Origin: CAVYGN01 sp964413265
GTDB taxonomy: Bacteria; Spirochaetota; Brevinematia; Brevinematales; JAOACQ01
DNA: 64,000 bases
Reading direction: 5' to 3'
Assembly: GCA_964413265.1 (NCBI GenBank)
Contig: CAYPRX010000037.1
Location: forward strand, 1-64,000
The notes under the pieces were generated by a model, which had not been told where the DNA came from, did not search any database, and saw nothing but the letters and a program-made list of their open reading frames with translations. Position numbers and translations under genes: made by a program. How positions within the stretch are numbered: position 1 is the stretch's first letter; each line of letters opens with the position of its first letter. Of this stretch, positions 16,953-25,386 are shown in pieces.

Positions 16953-19010
16953 ATGGAAACGAGTGCTCCCGATTTGGAAAATTACCGGGACATTCCAGGA
17001 TGGGTTTCATATGATGAAAGGCAGAAACTGGAAATTTCAAACGACCTCGGTATTATGGATAAAAATGAGCTTGCAGTTTTTTTTGCAATAGCGGAATACT
17101 CAGATAAATATAAATCCGCTTATATTCCATTGCAGGAATTTTATAAATATCTTTACGAATACGGGCTACGAAACAATATAAATGCCCTTAAGGTTGAAGA
17201 AAATATTGTATCCCTTCTGAGGAAGGTATATTATTACCTTCATAAAAAAAATTACTGTAAATCGGAAGCAAGAGACAATAAGATTTCTGCATTGATTCTT
17301 AATGATCCTCAGACCCTGAAGCCTGAGGAAATTAATACCATGATAAATAAGCTGAAAAATGAATATGATATTATTAAAAAGGATTCTGAAAAACCTTTCA
17401 TAATGGGTAATTATATCCCGAAAAGCGGCATATCCAGCAAAGTTCTCTCTGTAATATCGATTCGTGAATTGACTCAACAGAAGATTGTTGAACTGTCAAA
17501 GAAAGCGCCACTTGTGAAAATTTTGTTCCCTTCAAATAATGACATTGTATTACTATCAGAAGACCTGCCGTTTCTATCGGATATTGCTTTTGATAAACTG
17601 CGTAAGTACCTGATAAGGAACAGGGATATGGGTATTCTACTTCTTTCAAAATTGAAACAGAAGTATCGTAGCCTTTCTGACATCAGCAGATTTGATGTTT
17701 TAATAAAATCAAATACTGATCCGAATCTATGGGCTGCAATAGCAACAGAGATTATAAATATGTCTCTCACCAATGAAAAGACTTCTGTCATTTATGAATC
17801 AAGTGAGATAATCAAGTATTTATCCATATTGAGAAGCGACGAAATACAGAAAAAAACTCATTCCGAAAAATCCCTGGAAGTTTTGCTGAAGATAATGGAA
17901 ACATATCCTATATTATTCAGTAAGGCTCAGTTGCTAGTTCTTCGTGAAAAGCATCCATATCTGAGACTTCATACAGAAAGGGATTATATCGATTTAGTTA
18001 ATGAATTTATCAATACATATAGTGTTTCTGACGATATTGAAGTACCGCCGAGGATTATTGCTTTTAAAGAAGGGGGAGAACAGAAGTATATTTACAGATC
18101 TCATCTGTTTCCCGGTTTTTTTGAAAAACTGGATAGTATTGCATATGAATTGAAAAAACTGCTCAACGATAGAATGGATATGGAAAAAGAGGCATTTTTA
18201 AAGGATCCCTCAATCAGAAACCCGGATCTTTTTGATAAATTTGTGAATGATTATTTTCATAAAAAAGATCCAATGGTGGTACAATTGGTTGAGAATCCTA
18301 AATTGCTTTATTCTTTGATGAGATTTTATGGTAAAACCGATCCCGGTATTTCATTAAGAATAAGCAGGTTCTTTTATTCTCCGACACGCGACGATGAGGT
18401 CCCTCATATGAAAAGTCTTGATGAGGTGCTTTTAATCAGTTGGGAGAAAATATTGAAAGATGTTAAAAGCAGGGTGCCTTTTATTTTCAAAATACCTATT
18501 CTGGGCTTTATATTAAAATTATTAAGCGGTTTCGGGAATTATATGGATAGGGCTGTGGAAAATCAATTATATGAAAAGAAAAATCAGCCAAAACTTTCTC
18601 AAATATTGACGGTAAAAAAGATGAAAAAACAGAAAAAAACAGTCCGGAAGAATGAAGTTCCCAGACCTGTATCCGAGAAGGAGAATCAGAAGGTTAAAAT
18701 AATTAAGGAGCAGATGCTGACTTTTCAGCAAAAGCTCATAGGCACTAAAAAACTTGATGAAATGCTGGCTTATTATGAAAGTAAATGGAATCGTAAAATT
18801 AATCAGGAAGCCAGACTGGAAAATATTAATATTATAAAGACCAAAATTCAGCACAGGCTGGGATTTATTAAACATGTAACAGCTGATATAATCAAAAGAG
18901 AGACTAATGATATGATGAAAACAGAGCCAAGTTTTAAAAAGGTTGCTGATATTGAATCTCTTAAAATGTATATTTCCCTTTTTATGATAAAATATTACCT
19001 GGCTAAGTAA
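16953..19010 (+). CDS. Large cytosolic protein of unknown function (685 residues)
   Basis: I do not recognise this family. There is no signal peptide. The protein is mostly helical and rich in Lys, Leu, Ile and Asp. A hydrophobic patch near residues 508-528 (VPFIFKIPILGFILKLLSGF) could be an amphipathic or membrane-touching segment. A strongly basic linker (about 545-580, KKMKKQKKTVRKNE) precedes a C-terminal helical domain with coiled-coil character (KIIKEQMLTFQQKLIG). Start: ATG with AGAGGT 5 nt upstream, and a near-consensus promoter of its own. Monocistronic, between divergent proA and a convergent aminotransferase. Its size and lack of known motifs resemble the other orphan at 50319-52064, although I could not align the two by eye. 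Function unknown. Confidence 0.6.
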   Translation: METSAPDLENYRDIPGWVSYDERQKLEISNDLGIMDKNELAVFFAIAEYSDKYKSAYIPLQEFYKYLYEYGLRNNINALKVEENIVSLLRKVYYYLHKKNYCKSEARDNKISALILNDPQTLKPEEINTMINKLKNEYDIIKKDSEKPFIMGNYIPKSGISSKVLSVISIRELTQQKIVELSKKAPLVKILFPSNNDIVLLSEDLPFLSDIAFDKLRKYLIRNRDMGILLLSKLKQKYRSLSDISRFDVLIKSNTDPNLWAAIATEIINMSLTNEKTSVIYESSEIIKYLSILRSDEIQKKTHSEKSLEVLLKIMETYPILFSKAQLLVLREKHPYLRLHTERDYIDLVNEFINTYSVSDDIEVPPRIIAFKEGGEQKYIYRSHLFPGFFEKLDSIAYELKKLLNDRMDMEKEAFLKDPSIRNPDLFDKFVNDYFHKKDPMVVQLVENPKLLYSLMRFYGKTDPGISLRISRFFYSPTRDDEVPHMKSLDEVLLISWEKILKDVKSRVPFIFKIPILGFILKLLSGFGNYMDRAVENQLYEKKNQPKLSQILTVKKMKKQKKTVRKNEVPRPVSEKENQKVKIIKEQMLTFQQKLIGTKKLDEMLAYYESKWNRKINQEARLENINIIKTKIQHRLGFIKHVTADIIKRETNDMMKTEPSFKKVADIESLKMYISLFMIKYYLAK

Positions 19011-19048
19011 ACGCATTCGAAGGGCAACGTCGGCTCGGGATGGTATCC

Positions 19049-20185
19049 TTAAATCAACTGTTTTACTGCTTCGATGGTTTGCTCCATTTCCCTGTCGGTA
19101 TTGAAGCAGCTTAAGCTTAGTCTGACTGTGCCTTCAGGAAAGGTGCCAAGATGTTTATGCATATAAGGGGCGCATTGGAGACCTGGACGTACTTCAATGC
19201 CGAATTCTCCATCAAGAATCATCGCTGCATCCGAAGGTGGTATGTTATCAAAAGTGATGCTGATTATGCCAAGTCCTGCAGTAAATCCGGAACTTGTATA
19301 GATATTTATTTTATCCATACTGTGAAGTCCATCCAGTAAAATATTTTTAAGCCGGTTTTCTTCAGCACGAATGTTGTCTATACCCCTTTCGATTATAAAT
19401 TCAATACCTTCCCCAAGACCAACTATGCCCGGCAGATTTTCTGTTCCGGCTTCGAGCCTGTATGGTAATTCGTCAGGCTGTGATTCGTTTTCCGAATCGT
19501 AACCAGTGCCTCCAACCTTGAAAGGAGGTAAATCGACCCTTTCGGAAAGGATAAGTCCCCCTGTCCCCATAGGACCGAACAGCGCTTTATGCCCGGTTAT
19601 TACGAGAATATCAATTAAACTCTCTCTCATATTGATTGGGATTATCCCCGCACTCTGGGCTGCATCAAGAAGAAAATATGCTCCGGAATGTTCCCTGACA
19701 ATTTTTCCTATAAGGGAAATATCCTGTATCCATCCGGTGATATTTGATGCATGAGTTAGTGAAACGATTTTTGTTTTTCTTGTTAAAAGACCCCTTATTT
19801 CATCAGGATCTATCTGTTCGCCACGAGGAGCGACCCTTATTATCCTGATCCCTCTCTCTTTTGCCATGAGGTTTAGAGGCCGGGATAGTGAATTATGGTC
19901 TAATACTGTAGTAACGACTTCATCTCCAGGCCGCAGTAGGCCTGAAATTGCCATATTAAGTGCATCCGTTGCGTTGGATGTAAATATTACATGCTCAGGA
20001 TCCGGAGAATGAAAAAAACCGGCCAGTTCTATCCGGACATTTTCTATAGCCTGGGAAGCGGTCATGGCCATTTTATGGCCGGAACGTCCCGGGTTTGCCC
20101 CGTATTTTCTGTAAAATTCATCCATTTTATTATAGACGCGTTCTGGTTTTGGAAAACTTGTAGCTGCATTATCCAGATAAATCAT
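19049..20185 (-). CDS. Cysteine desulfurase-like class V aminotransferase (EF2568 type)
   Basis: 378 residues, PLP-dependent, fold type I. The N-terminus MIYLDNAATSFPKPE, the PLP Schiff-base Lys200 in ITGHKALFGPMGTGG and a conserved Cys338 in RPGLQCAPYMHKHLG place it in the subgroup of cysteine desulfurase/selenocysteine lyase homologs known from EF2568. Those enzymes are thought to release sulfur or selenium from (seleno)cysteine, but no IscU/SufU scaffold or selenium gene is adjacent, so the substrate is open. Start: ATG with GGAG 8 nt upstream and a promoter 20 nt further up. It faces the leaderless-type gene at 20313 divergently. Confidence 0.87.
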   Translation of the reverse strand: MIYLDNAATSFPKPERVYNKMDEFYRKYGANPGRSGHKMAMTASQAIENVRIELAGFFHSPDPEHVIFTSNATDALNMAISGLLRPGDEVVTTVLDHNSLSRPLNLMAKERGIRIIRVAPRGEQIDPDEIRGLLTRKTKIVSLTHASNITGWIQDISLIGKIVREHSGAYFLLDAAQSAGIIPINMRESLIDILVITGHKALFGPMGTGGLILSERVDLPPFKVGGTGYDSENESQPDELPYRLEAGTENLPGIVGLGEGIEFIIERGIDNIRAEENRLKNILLDGLHSMDKINIYTSSGFTAGLGIISITFDNIPPSDAAMILDGEFGIEVRPGLQCAPYMHKHLGTFPEGTVRLSLSCFNTDREMEQTIEAVKQLI

Positions 20186-20204
20186 CAGACCGGCTCCTTC
20201 ATTG

Positions 20205-20233
20205 ATTTTAGCTTTTTAAATCCTATTTATCAA
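20205..20233 (-). promoter_or_regulatory. Putative sigma70 promoter of the class V aminotransferase
   Basis: Minus strand TTGATA (20233-20228), 17-bp spacer, TAAAAT (20210-20205); both elements 5/6. Start predicted near 20198, leaving a 13-nt leader that holds the AAGGAG Shine-Dalgarno. Confidence 0.55.
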
Positions 20234-20277
20234 CTAATTAGATATTATAACTCCCATAATACGGCCTTTCCAGGCTC

Positions 20278-20306
20278 TTGATATTATTTTCTGCTTGTAT
20301 TATTAT
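20278..20306 (+). promoter_or_regulatory. Putative sigma70 promoter giving a leaderless transcript
   Basis: TTGATA (20278-20283), 17-bp spacer, TATTAT (20301-20306), each 5/6. The expected start, 6-7 nt after the -10, falls at or within a base or two of the ATG at 20313, so the mRNA would have essentially no leader. Confidence 0.5.
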
Positions 20307-20312
20307 AAAATT

Positions 20313-20855
20313 ATGGATATATTTATATCTCTTATCGTTTTCGGAATGGCCGTATTTCTTTTTTTCATGACCAGTAACAAAATTAAGAACATTAAGGGCA
20401 GTATTATTATTGAAGATTCTAAAAAGGAACTTGAGAGCATTATAACTGAGTTCAACGGTGCTGCGGCTCGTAACATTGAGCTCCTTGAATCGAAAATCGC
20501 AGAACTTCAGGAAATACTTAAAAAAGCGAATGATAAAATGATTACAATGGATGAGAGAATCGAGAGAATGAACAGACCTATTGTTATTGAAAAAATTGTG
20601 GAAAAAGAATCGGCTATTCCCGTAAAAGAAAAAAAGATAACAACCAGACCGCGGGTTAAAGATGAAGTCATAGCAGGACCGCCTGCCAATGACATTGCAG
20701 AAAAGCCTTTTGTAACACCTTTAAATGAGATGACAAGGAGTGAAAAACTCAAATATTATCTTAAAACCGGTAAGACGAGGGAGGAACTTATCAATCTGGG
20801 GTTTATGGAAAACGAGATAAGCCTGCTGTCTTTTTTGTTGCGCAAAGGAGGCTGA
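20313..20855 (+). CDS. Small membrane-anchored coiled-coil protein
   Basis: 180 residues. An N-terminal transmembrane helix (about 2-20, DIFISLIVFGMAVFLFFM) is followed by a coiled coil (about 35-85, including ELESIITEFNGAA and LLESKIAELQEILKKA), a Lys/Pro-rich linker and a compact C-terminal helical motif (KLKYYLKTGKTREELINLGF) that looks like a short winged-helix or Myb-type turn. No Shine-Dalgarno is present at the ATG; the promoter position suggests leaderless expression. An in-frame TTG at 20295 lies inside the promoter and is rejected as start. The fold pattern recalls spirochaete and clostridial 'DUF-type' cytoplasmic-facing anchors, but I cannot name a family. Confidence 0.55.
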   Translation: MDIFISLIVFGMAVFLFFMTSNKIKNIKGSIIIEDSKKELESIITEFNGAAARNIELLESKIAELQEILKKANDKMITMDERIERMNRPIVIEKIVEKESAIPVKEKKITTRPRVKDEVIAGPPANDIAEKPFVTPLNEMTRSEKLKYYLKTGKTREELINLGFMENEISLLSFLLRKGG

Positions 20856-20889
20856 TGATTTATTGATTTTGCCGTCCGTGATGCTTCCC

Positions 20890-22044
20890 TTAAAAGATAT
20901 AATTCTCCATTATCATTTTCTGCGCTGTGAAAATACTCTTTCCGGGTTCGAATTTGTAACCGACATCCTTGAGCGTCAGTTCCAAAGCCTGCAGAACAAT
21001 CAAAATATCTGATTTATCAACATAACCAAGGTGTCCGAGCCTAAAGATTTTTCCCCTGAGAGTATCCTGCCCGCCTGCTATTGTCACTCCGTACCTGTCC
21101 CTCATTATCCCGGGGATTTTAATGCCATCTAAGCCGGCTGGGACTTTTACTGCAGTCAGGGTGTCTGAAGGGCGAACTCCAGGTGCAGCTTGCAGTTCAA
21201 GCCCTATAGATTTTAAAGAGCTCCTTATGATCTCAGCAATAATATGGTGCCTCCGGATTATGTTTTCGATGCCCTCTTTCCCCATCATTTTCAATGCCCG
21301 GTTAAGGCCCATGATTAATGTTATGGCCGGTGTCCATGCAGTAGTCGAATTTTCAAGGCTTTTGATTTCCTTCTTAAGATCGAAATAAAATCTGGGCATT
21401 CCTGCCTTGTCCATTTTTTTGGAGGCTTTTTCTGATACTCCAATAAAGGACAATCCCGGTGGTATCATGAATGATTTCTGAGATCCGGCGATAGCAACAT
21501 CTACACCCCAATCATCCATTTTGAATTCCATTGCGCCTATGGCGGTAATTCCATCGACGACAAGTATTGCTTCGGTATTATGGGTTAATTCTGCAAAACC
21601 CTTGATATCGAAAGCGACTCCTGTAGAACTTTCGCTGTATTCCGTATATACTGCCTCAATTAAGGGATTATTTCTGAAAACTTCTGCAGCCTCACCAGCT
21701 TTTACATCTTTTCCGTATGGGGCCTTAAGTTCGATAACATCAGCCCCATAGGCCCTTCCTATCTCCCCGAATCTTTCGCCGAATTTGCCGGCAGATATAA
21801 CGAGGATCTTACTGCCTCTGGAAAGAAAATTTGAAATCGAGGCTTCCATTGCTCCGGTACCTGACGATGTCAGAGTGATTACCGGGTTTTGAGTCATGAA
21901 AATATTTTTTAGCATCGCGTGATTTTCCTTGATAATATCCGAAAATTTCGGTGTCCTGTGGTGTATTAGAGGCTGTGCCATATCTGAAAGGATTTCAGGC
22001 GGAACAGCTGTGGGACCCGGTGAATTTAAAAATTTCTTAATCAA
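20890..22044 (-). CDS. Alanine-glyoxylate / serine-pyruvate type aminotransferase (class V)
   Basis: 384 residues, PLP-dependent. PGPTAVPPEIL at the N-terminus, TSSGTGAMEASI (cofactor phosphate loop), VVDGITAIGAM and the Schiff-base Lys190 in AGSQKSFMIPPG are the marks of the AGXT/PucG/SerC-like small aminotransferases; the C-terminal Arg region RGKIFRLGHLG is intact. Likely reactions are alanine or serine with glyoxylate or pyruvate; purine-degrading PucG and methanogen-type phosphoserine roles are alternatives. Translation starts at a TTG (22044) that overlaps the TGA of the CBM48 gene as TTGA, with GGAAG six nt upstream. Translational coupling of an aminotransferase to a glucan-binding exported protein is odd. 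Confidence 0.86.
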   Translation of the reverse strand: MIKKFLNSPGPTAVPPEILSDMAQPLIHHRTPKFSDIIKENHAMLKNIFMTQNPVITLTSSGTGAMEASISNFLSRGSKILVISAGKFGERFGEIGRAYGADVIELKAPYGKDVKAGEAAEVFRNNPLIEAVYTEYSESSTGVAFDIKGFAELTHNTEAILVVDGITAIGAMEFKMDDWGVDVAIAGSQKSFMIPPGLSFIGVSEKASKKMDKAGMPRFYFDLKKEIKSLENSTTAWTPAITLIMGLNRALKMMGKEGIENIIRRHHIIAEIIRSSLKSIGLELQAAPGVRPSDTLTAVKVPAGLDGIKIPGIMRDRYGVTIAGGQDTLRGKIFRLGHLGYVDKSDILIVLQALELTLKDVGYKFEPGKSIFTAQKMIMENYIF

Positions 22045-22766
22045 GGAAGTCTTCCGTTATGATTTTCAGGTACATAAATGATGTTTATTATAGTCCCCGT
22101 TCTGTCGCTGAATTGATTTAGATTGTTAGGGTCGGCTTTCCACTCATCATCAACGACAAAGCAGTAGGAATGAATTCCAGGTTTGAGCCTTACTTTGACA
22201 GAAAATTCTCCTGCGCCTGTATTGGAAAGAACTGTAAGGTATGGATTCCAGTTATTGAAGTCCCCGACAAGAGAGACGCTTTTTGCCGAAACATTTTCAT
22301 ATCTAAATTGATATATATCCTTTTCGATCCATAACGGATAGGTGGCTCTCGGGATAAAATCCTCTTTGAGTTCGAAATATGATACTGGCTGTCCACTGTC
22401 ATCGATTATTGCATTGGTATTGCCGGGATCATTTATCCATATATCATCCGCAACGAATTTATACTTGTAAATACCTTTGGGCAGGCGTGTGTCCCATGAA
22501 TACTGCCAGAAGTTAGTTCCTGATTCACGCATTAAAAGTTCGGGTTTCCAGTCGTTAAAATCACCGGCGATAAGGATCCTGGAGGCCTTGCCCTTATAGA
22601 AAAAGATTATGGCATCGGATGTAATAAATGGTGAGTTGACGAAATACTCATTATTATTTGTCAGATTTTCGAATTCAGCCTCCCTGCTCAAACGCTCGTT
22701 ATCCCTTGAAAAAATCAGCAGGGGTATAAAAATCAACGCAACAGGCAATAATTTAACGATTCTCAT
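22041..22766 (-). CDS. Exported protein with two tandem CBM48 (glycogen-binding) domains
   Basis: 241 residues. A Sec signal peptide (MRIVKLLPVALIFIPLLIFS) is followed by two isoamylase-N/AMPK-GBD type modules. Module 1 (about 50-130) has IAGDFNDWKPELL and LPKGIYKYKFVADDIWINDP; module 2 (about 140-232) has LVGDFNNWNPYLT and LKPGIHSYCFVVDDEWKADP. Both keep the carbohydrate-contacting aromatic and Lys positions of the 'GDFN-W' and 'YKF-VD--W--DP' strands. There is no catalytic domain. It is probably a periplasmic or surface glucan-binding protein. Shine-Dalgarno AAGGAGAG is 4-5 nt from the ATG. First gene of a two-gene unit with the TTG-started aminotransferase. Confidence 0.82.
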   Translation of the reverse strand: MRIVKLLPVALIFIPLLIFSRDNERLSREAEFENLTNNNEYFVNSPFITSDAIIFFYKGKASRILIAGDFNDWKPELLMRESGTNFWQYSWDTRLPKGIYKYKFVADDIWINDPGNTNAIIDDSGQPVSYFELKEDFIPRATYPLWIEKDIYQFRYENVSAKSVSLVGDFNNWNPYLTVLSNTGAGEFSVKVRLKPGIHSYCFVVDDEWKADPNNLNQFSDRTGTIINIIYVPENHNGRLP

Positions 22767-22945
22767 TTTCTCTCCTTATAAAGTACCTGTTTTATTTATC
22801 GGACTTTTTTAACTGATTAACTGGTTATATTTACCCCTTTTTATATAAGTTGTATGGAGCAGTTCATGAGATTTATGGCCGAGGGGCTCCTTTCCCCTGC
22901 TGCAATCACAGGACAATTTTTTTTCTTTCAAATACTGCCTCCAAT

Positions 22946-24361
22946 TTAAGAATCTTCATTACCGTTATTAATATATTCGTGTATTGATTTTGCAGCCATT
23001 CTGCCGGCACCCATAGCCGTTACAACTGTAGCAGACCCGGTAACAATGTCACCGCCGGCAAAAACGCCCTTAATTGATGTCCGGTATTTATCATCGATTA
23101 TAATGTCCCCGTTTTTTTTTAAATTCAGGTTCTTTGTCGTGCGGGGAATTATCGGATTCGGTGATGAGCCGATTGCCACTATTACTTCATCGACTTCCAT
23201 TGAAAACAGGGCTCCATCCTTGGGTATGGGTCTTCGACGTCCTGATTGATCAGGTTCCCCGAGTTTCATTTTCTGACAAACCATTTTTTTTACGAAGCCG
23301 CTTTCATCGCCTTCATAAAGGACAGGGCTTGCCAGTGTTATAAACTCTACTCCTTCTTCATGGGCATGACGGGTTTCCTCTATCCTTGCAGGCATCTCTT
23401 TTTCAGTCCGTCTGTATACTATATAAACATTCTCAGCATCGAGCCTTTTGGCGGTTCTTGCTGCATCAATTGCCACGTTTCCCCCGCCTATGACGGCAAC
23501 ATTCCTGCCATGCCTCACCGGAGTATCATATTCTCCAGAAAGGTATGCCTTCATGAGATTGACGCGTGTGAGGAATTCATTGGCTGAATATATTCCGTTA
23601 AGATTCTCACCCGGTATGTTCATAAAATTGGGGAGTCCAGCACCAGTTCCTATAAATATGGCACTGTATCCGTTTTTGAATATATCGTTGATTGTCAGCG
23701 CCCTGCCGATCAGCACGTTAGTTATAAAATTGACGCCTGTGTCGTACAGGAGATCTATTTCGCTTTTGACAATTGATTTGGGGAGCCTGAATTCGGGAAT
23801 TCCATATACAAGAACTCCTCCAGGTTTGTGATAGCCCTCAAATACCGTAACCTGATATCCCATTCGTGCAAGATCTGCTGCACAGCTTAAACCGGCAGGT
23901 CCGGAGCCGATGACAGCAACCTTTTCAGTTTTTTTAGAAATGCTGACTTTTTTAAATGCTTTTGAAGAATTATTTTTCCGGTTAAGCAGATCCCAATCTG
24001 CAGCAAAGCGTTCAAGCCCGCCGATTGAAACAGGATCGCCCATTTTACCTGCAGTGCATACGCACTGGCATTGTTCTTCCTGCGGACAAACTCTTCCGGT
24101 TATTGCCGGAAGGGCATTGCTTTCATGTATGATATTGATTGCTTTTCTGACATCCTTTTCTTTAAGCGCTTTGATAAAATCTGGTATTTCTATTAAAACA
24201 GGGCATCCATTTACACAGGGCTTATTACGGCACTGAATGCAGCGTTCGCTTTCTAAAACAGCCTCTTCCAGGGAATATCCAAGGGGAACTTCACCCCAAT
24301 TGCGGATCCTTTCTTCCGGGGGCTGTTCCCTCATTTTAACCTGTTTTTTAACGGGCTGCAT
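22946..24361 (-). CDS. nfnB: NADPH-binding large subunit of NfnAB transhydrogenase (GltA/GltD-like)
   Basis: 471 residues. The N-terminal part binds two [4Fe-4S] clusters (CIQCRNKPCVNGCPV and RVCPQEEQCQCVC), then come an FAD Rossmann motif (VIGSGPAGLSCAADLARMG) and an NAD(P)H Rossmann motif (VIGGGNVAIDAARTAKRL), and the GVFAGGDIVTGSATV FAD-closing signature. This matches glutamate synthase small subunit homologs; because the partner is a sulfide-dehydrogenase-like flavoprotein rather than GltB, NfnB is the better name. NfnAB bifurcates NADPH electrons to NAD+ and ferredoxin, or the reverse. Among the in-frame ATGs at 24388, 24361 and 24334, the one at 24361 has GGAG at 7-nt spacing and overlaps the nfnA stop by 14 nt. 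Confidence 0.88.
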   Translation of the reverse strand: MQPVKKQVKMREQPPEERIRNWGEVPLGYSLEEAVLESERCIQCRNKPCVNGCPVLIEIPDFIKALKEKDVRKAINIIHESNALPAITGRVCPQEEQCQCVCTAGKMGDPVSIGGLERFAADWDLLNRKNNSSKAFKKVSISKKTEKVAVIGSGPAGLSCAADLARMGYQVTVFEGYHKPGGVLVYGIPEFRLPKSIVKSEIDLLYDTGVNFITNVLIGRALTINDIFKNGYSAIFIGTGAGLPNFMNIPGENLNGIYSANEFLTRVNLMKAYLSGEYDTPVRHGRNVAVIGGGNVAIDAARTAKRLDAENVYIVYRRTEKEMPARIEETRHAHEEGVEFITLASPVLYEGDESGFVKKMVCQKMKLGEPDQSGRRRPIPKDGALFSMEVDEVIVAIGSSPNPIIPRTTKNLNLKKNGDIIIDDKYRTSIKGVFAGGDIVTGSATVVTAMGAGRMAAKSIHEYINNGNEDS

Positions 24362-25190
24362 CAGCGCACTCCAGGGTCCACTTTTCAAGACAGATTTTCT
24401 CTTCGTTTTTGTAGGAATCCAGTCTCGTTATTAACTCTTTAAAATCGACAAGATGCCCGTCGAAATCAGGCCCGTCCATGCATGTAAATTTGGTTTTTCC
24501 TCCTACTGTAACGCGGCAGGCGCCGCACATACCCATACCGCAAACCATTAGCGAATTCAAACTCACGGTAATTTTTAAATTATATTTTTTAGTCAGATCG
24601 GCTGCAGATTTCATCATTATTGCAGGGCCGATGGCTATTACCCTGTCGATTTTTTCGTTTTTATCAAGAAGATCTTTTAATATATCGGTTACTAAACCCT
24701 TTTGCCCGTAAGAACCGTCGTTTGTAGATACCAGAAGAATGTCTGAGAACTCTTTAAGCTTATCTAGCCAGAAAATATTCTCACTTGAACGGAATCCGGC
24801 TATTGATATGATAGTGTTTCCGGCTTTTTTTAAGCTTTTTATTATCGGGTAAGCGGCAGCTACTCCCACACCGCCTCCAATTACGGCTACATGTCCGAAA
24901 TGAGTTATCTCGGATGGATTTCCCTGAGGTCCCAGCATGTCAGTAAGCATGTCTCCGGCTTTCAGGCCTGCTAGCTGGGTTGTCGACTTTCCCAAAACCT
25001 GGAAAACGATCGATATGATTCCCTTTGCCTTATCATAATCCGCAATAGTAAGGGGTATTCTTTCACCTTTTTCAGTGCTTCTGATTATGATAAATTGCCC
25101 CGCTTCGGCTTTTTTAGCTATCAGAGGTGCTTCTATAAGTGCCTGGAGTACGCCGGGTGCCAGAAAGCTTATTTCCTTTATCTTAAACAT
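24348..25190 (-). CDS. nfnA: FAD/[2Fe-2S] small subunit of NfnAB transhydrogenase
   Basis: 280 residues of the ferredoxin-NADP reductase / dihydroorotate dehydrogenase electron-transfer subunit family. An N-terminal FAD domain (RIPLTIADYD) is followed by an NAD-binding region (VAVIGGGVGVAAAYPIIKSL) and a C-terminal [2Fe-2S] loop (CGMGMCGACRVTV...FTCMDGP). It forms a heterodimer with NfnB and provides the bifurcating or NADH-side FAD. ATG with AGGA 8 nt upstream; a TATAAT lies about 20 nt above but no clear -35. It begins 90 nt downstream of the tRNA-Ala hairpin on the same strand as the hydrogenase genes, so read-through from that operon is possible. Confidence 0.88.
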   Translation of the reverse strand: MFKIKEISFLAPGVLQALIEAPLIAKKAEAGQFIIIRSTEKGERIPLTIADYDKAKGIISIVFQVLGKSTTQLAGLKAGDMLTDMLGPQGNPSEITHFGHVAVIGGGVGVAAAYPIIKSLKKAGNTIISIAGFRSSENIFWLDKLKEFSDILLVSTNDGSYGQKGLVTDILKDLLDKNEKIDRVIAIGPAIMMKSAADLTKKYNLKITVSLNSLMVCGMGMCGACRVTVGGKTKFTCMDGPDFDGHLVDFKELITRLDSYKNEEKICLEKWTLECADAAR

Positions 25191-25280
25191 GTGATAATTC
25201 CTACGCTATTTATTATAGATTCATCTGTTTCAAAAATAAAGAAAATTGAAAGTTACCTTTAATTGCACTGACATGCAAAT

Positions 25281-25307
25281 AGCCGGCTGTAAAGATTACA
25301 GCCGGCT
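25281..25307 (-). terminator. Perfect 12-bp hairpin after tRNA-Ala, probable terminator or processing element
   Basis: AGCCGGCTGTAA and its exact reverse complement are separated by 3 nt (25281-25292 and 25296-25307). On the minus strand the hairpin begins 2 nt beyond the tRNA discriminator base and is followed only by ATTTGC, so the T-tract is poor. It lies between the hydrogenase-tRNA unit and nfnAB, so it could terminate, attenuate or guide 3' processing. Confidence 0.7.
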
Positions 25308-25309
25308 AA

Positions 25310-25382
25310 TGGAGATGATGGGGCTTGAACCCACGACCCCTACAATGCCATTGTAGTGCTCTCCCAGCTGAGCTACATCCCC
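25310..25382 (-). tRNA. tRNA-Ala, anticodon GGC
   Basis: 73 nt, no encoded CCA. The acceptor stem GGGGATG pairs with CATCTCC (one G-U). The D-arm contains AGCTCAGCTGGGAGAGC, the anticodon stem is CTACA/TGTAG with loop ATGGCAT (anticodon GGC, reading GCC/GCU), and the T-arm contains GTTCAAGC. The discriminator is A. Its 5' end lies only 4 nt after the stop codon of the hydrogenase large-subunit gene on the same strand. Confidence 0.95.
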
Positions 25383-25386
25383 TTAA

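Noticed and set aside
18567..19016. 149-codon frame antisense to the 3' end of the 685-residue gene
   Set aside because: Phe/Leu/Ile-rich shadow caused by AT-rich sequence; the + strand gene has promoter and Shine-Dalgarno.
22800..22945. Hairpin AGGGG/CCCCT (22881-22897) downstream of nfnB as terminator
   Set aside because: Five-base stem with no T-tract on the nfnB strand; not distinguishable from chance.
23448..23831. 127-codon frame antisense to nfnB
   Set aside because: Contained in nfnB, which has all expected motifs; no independent evidence.
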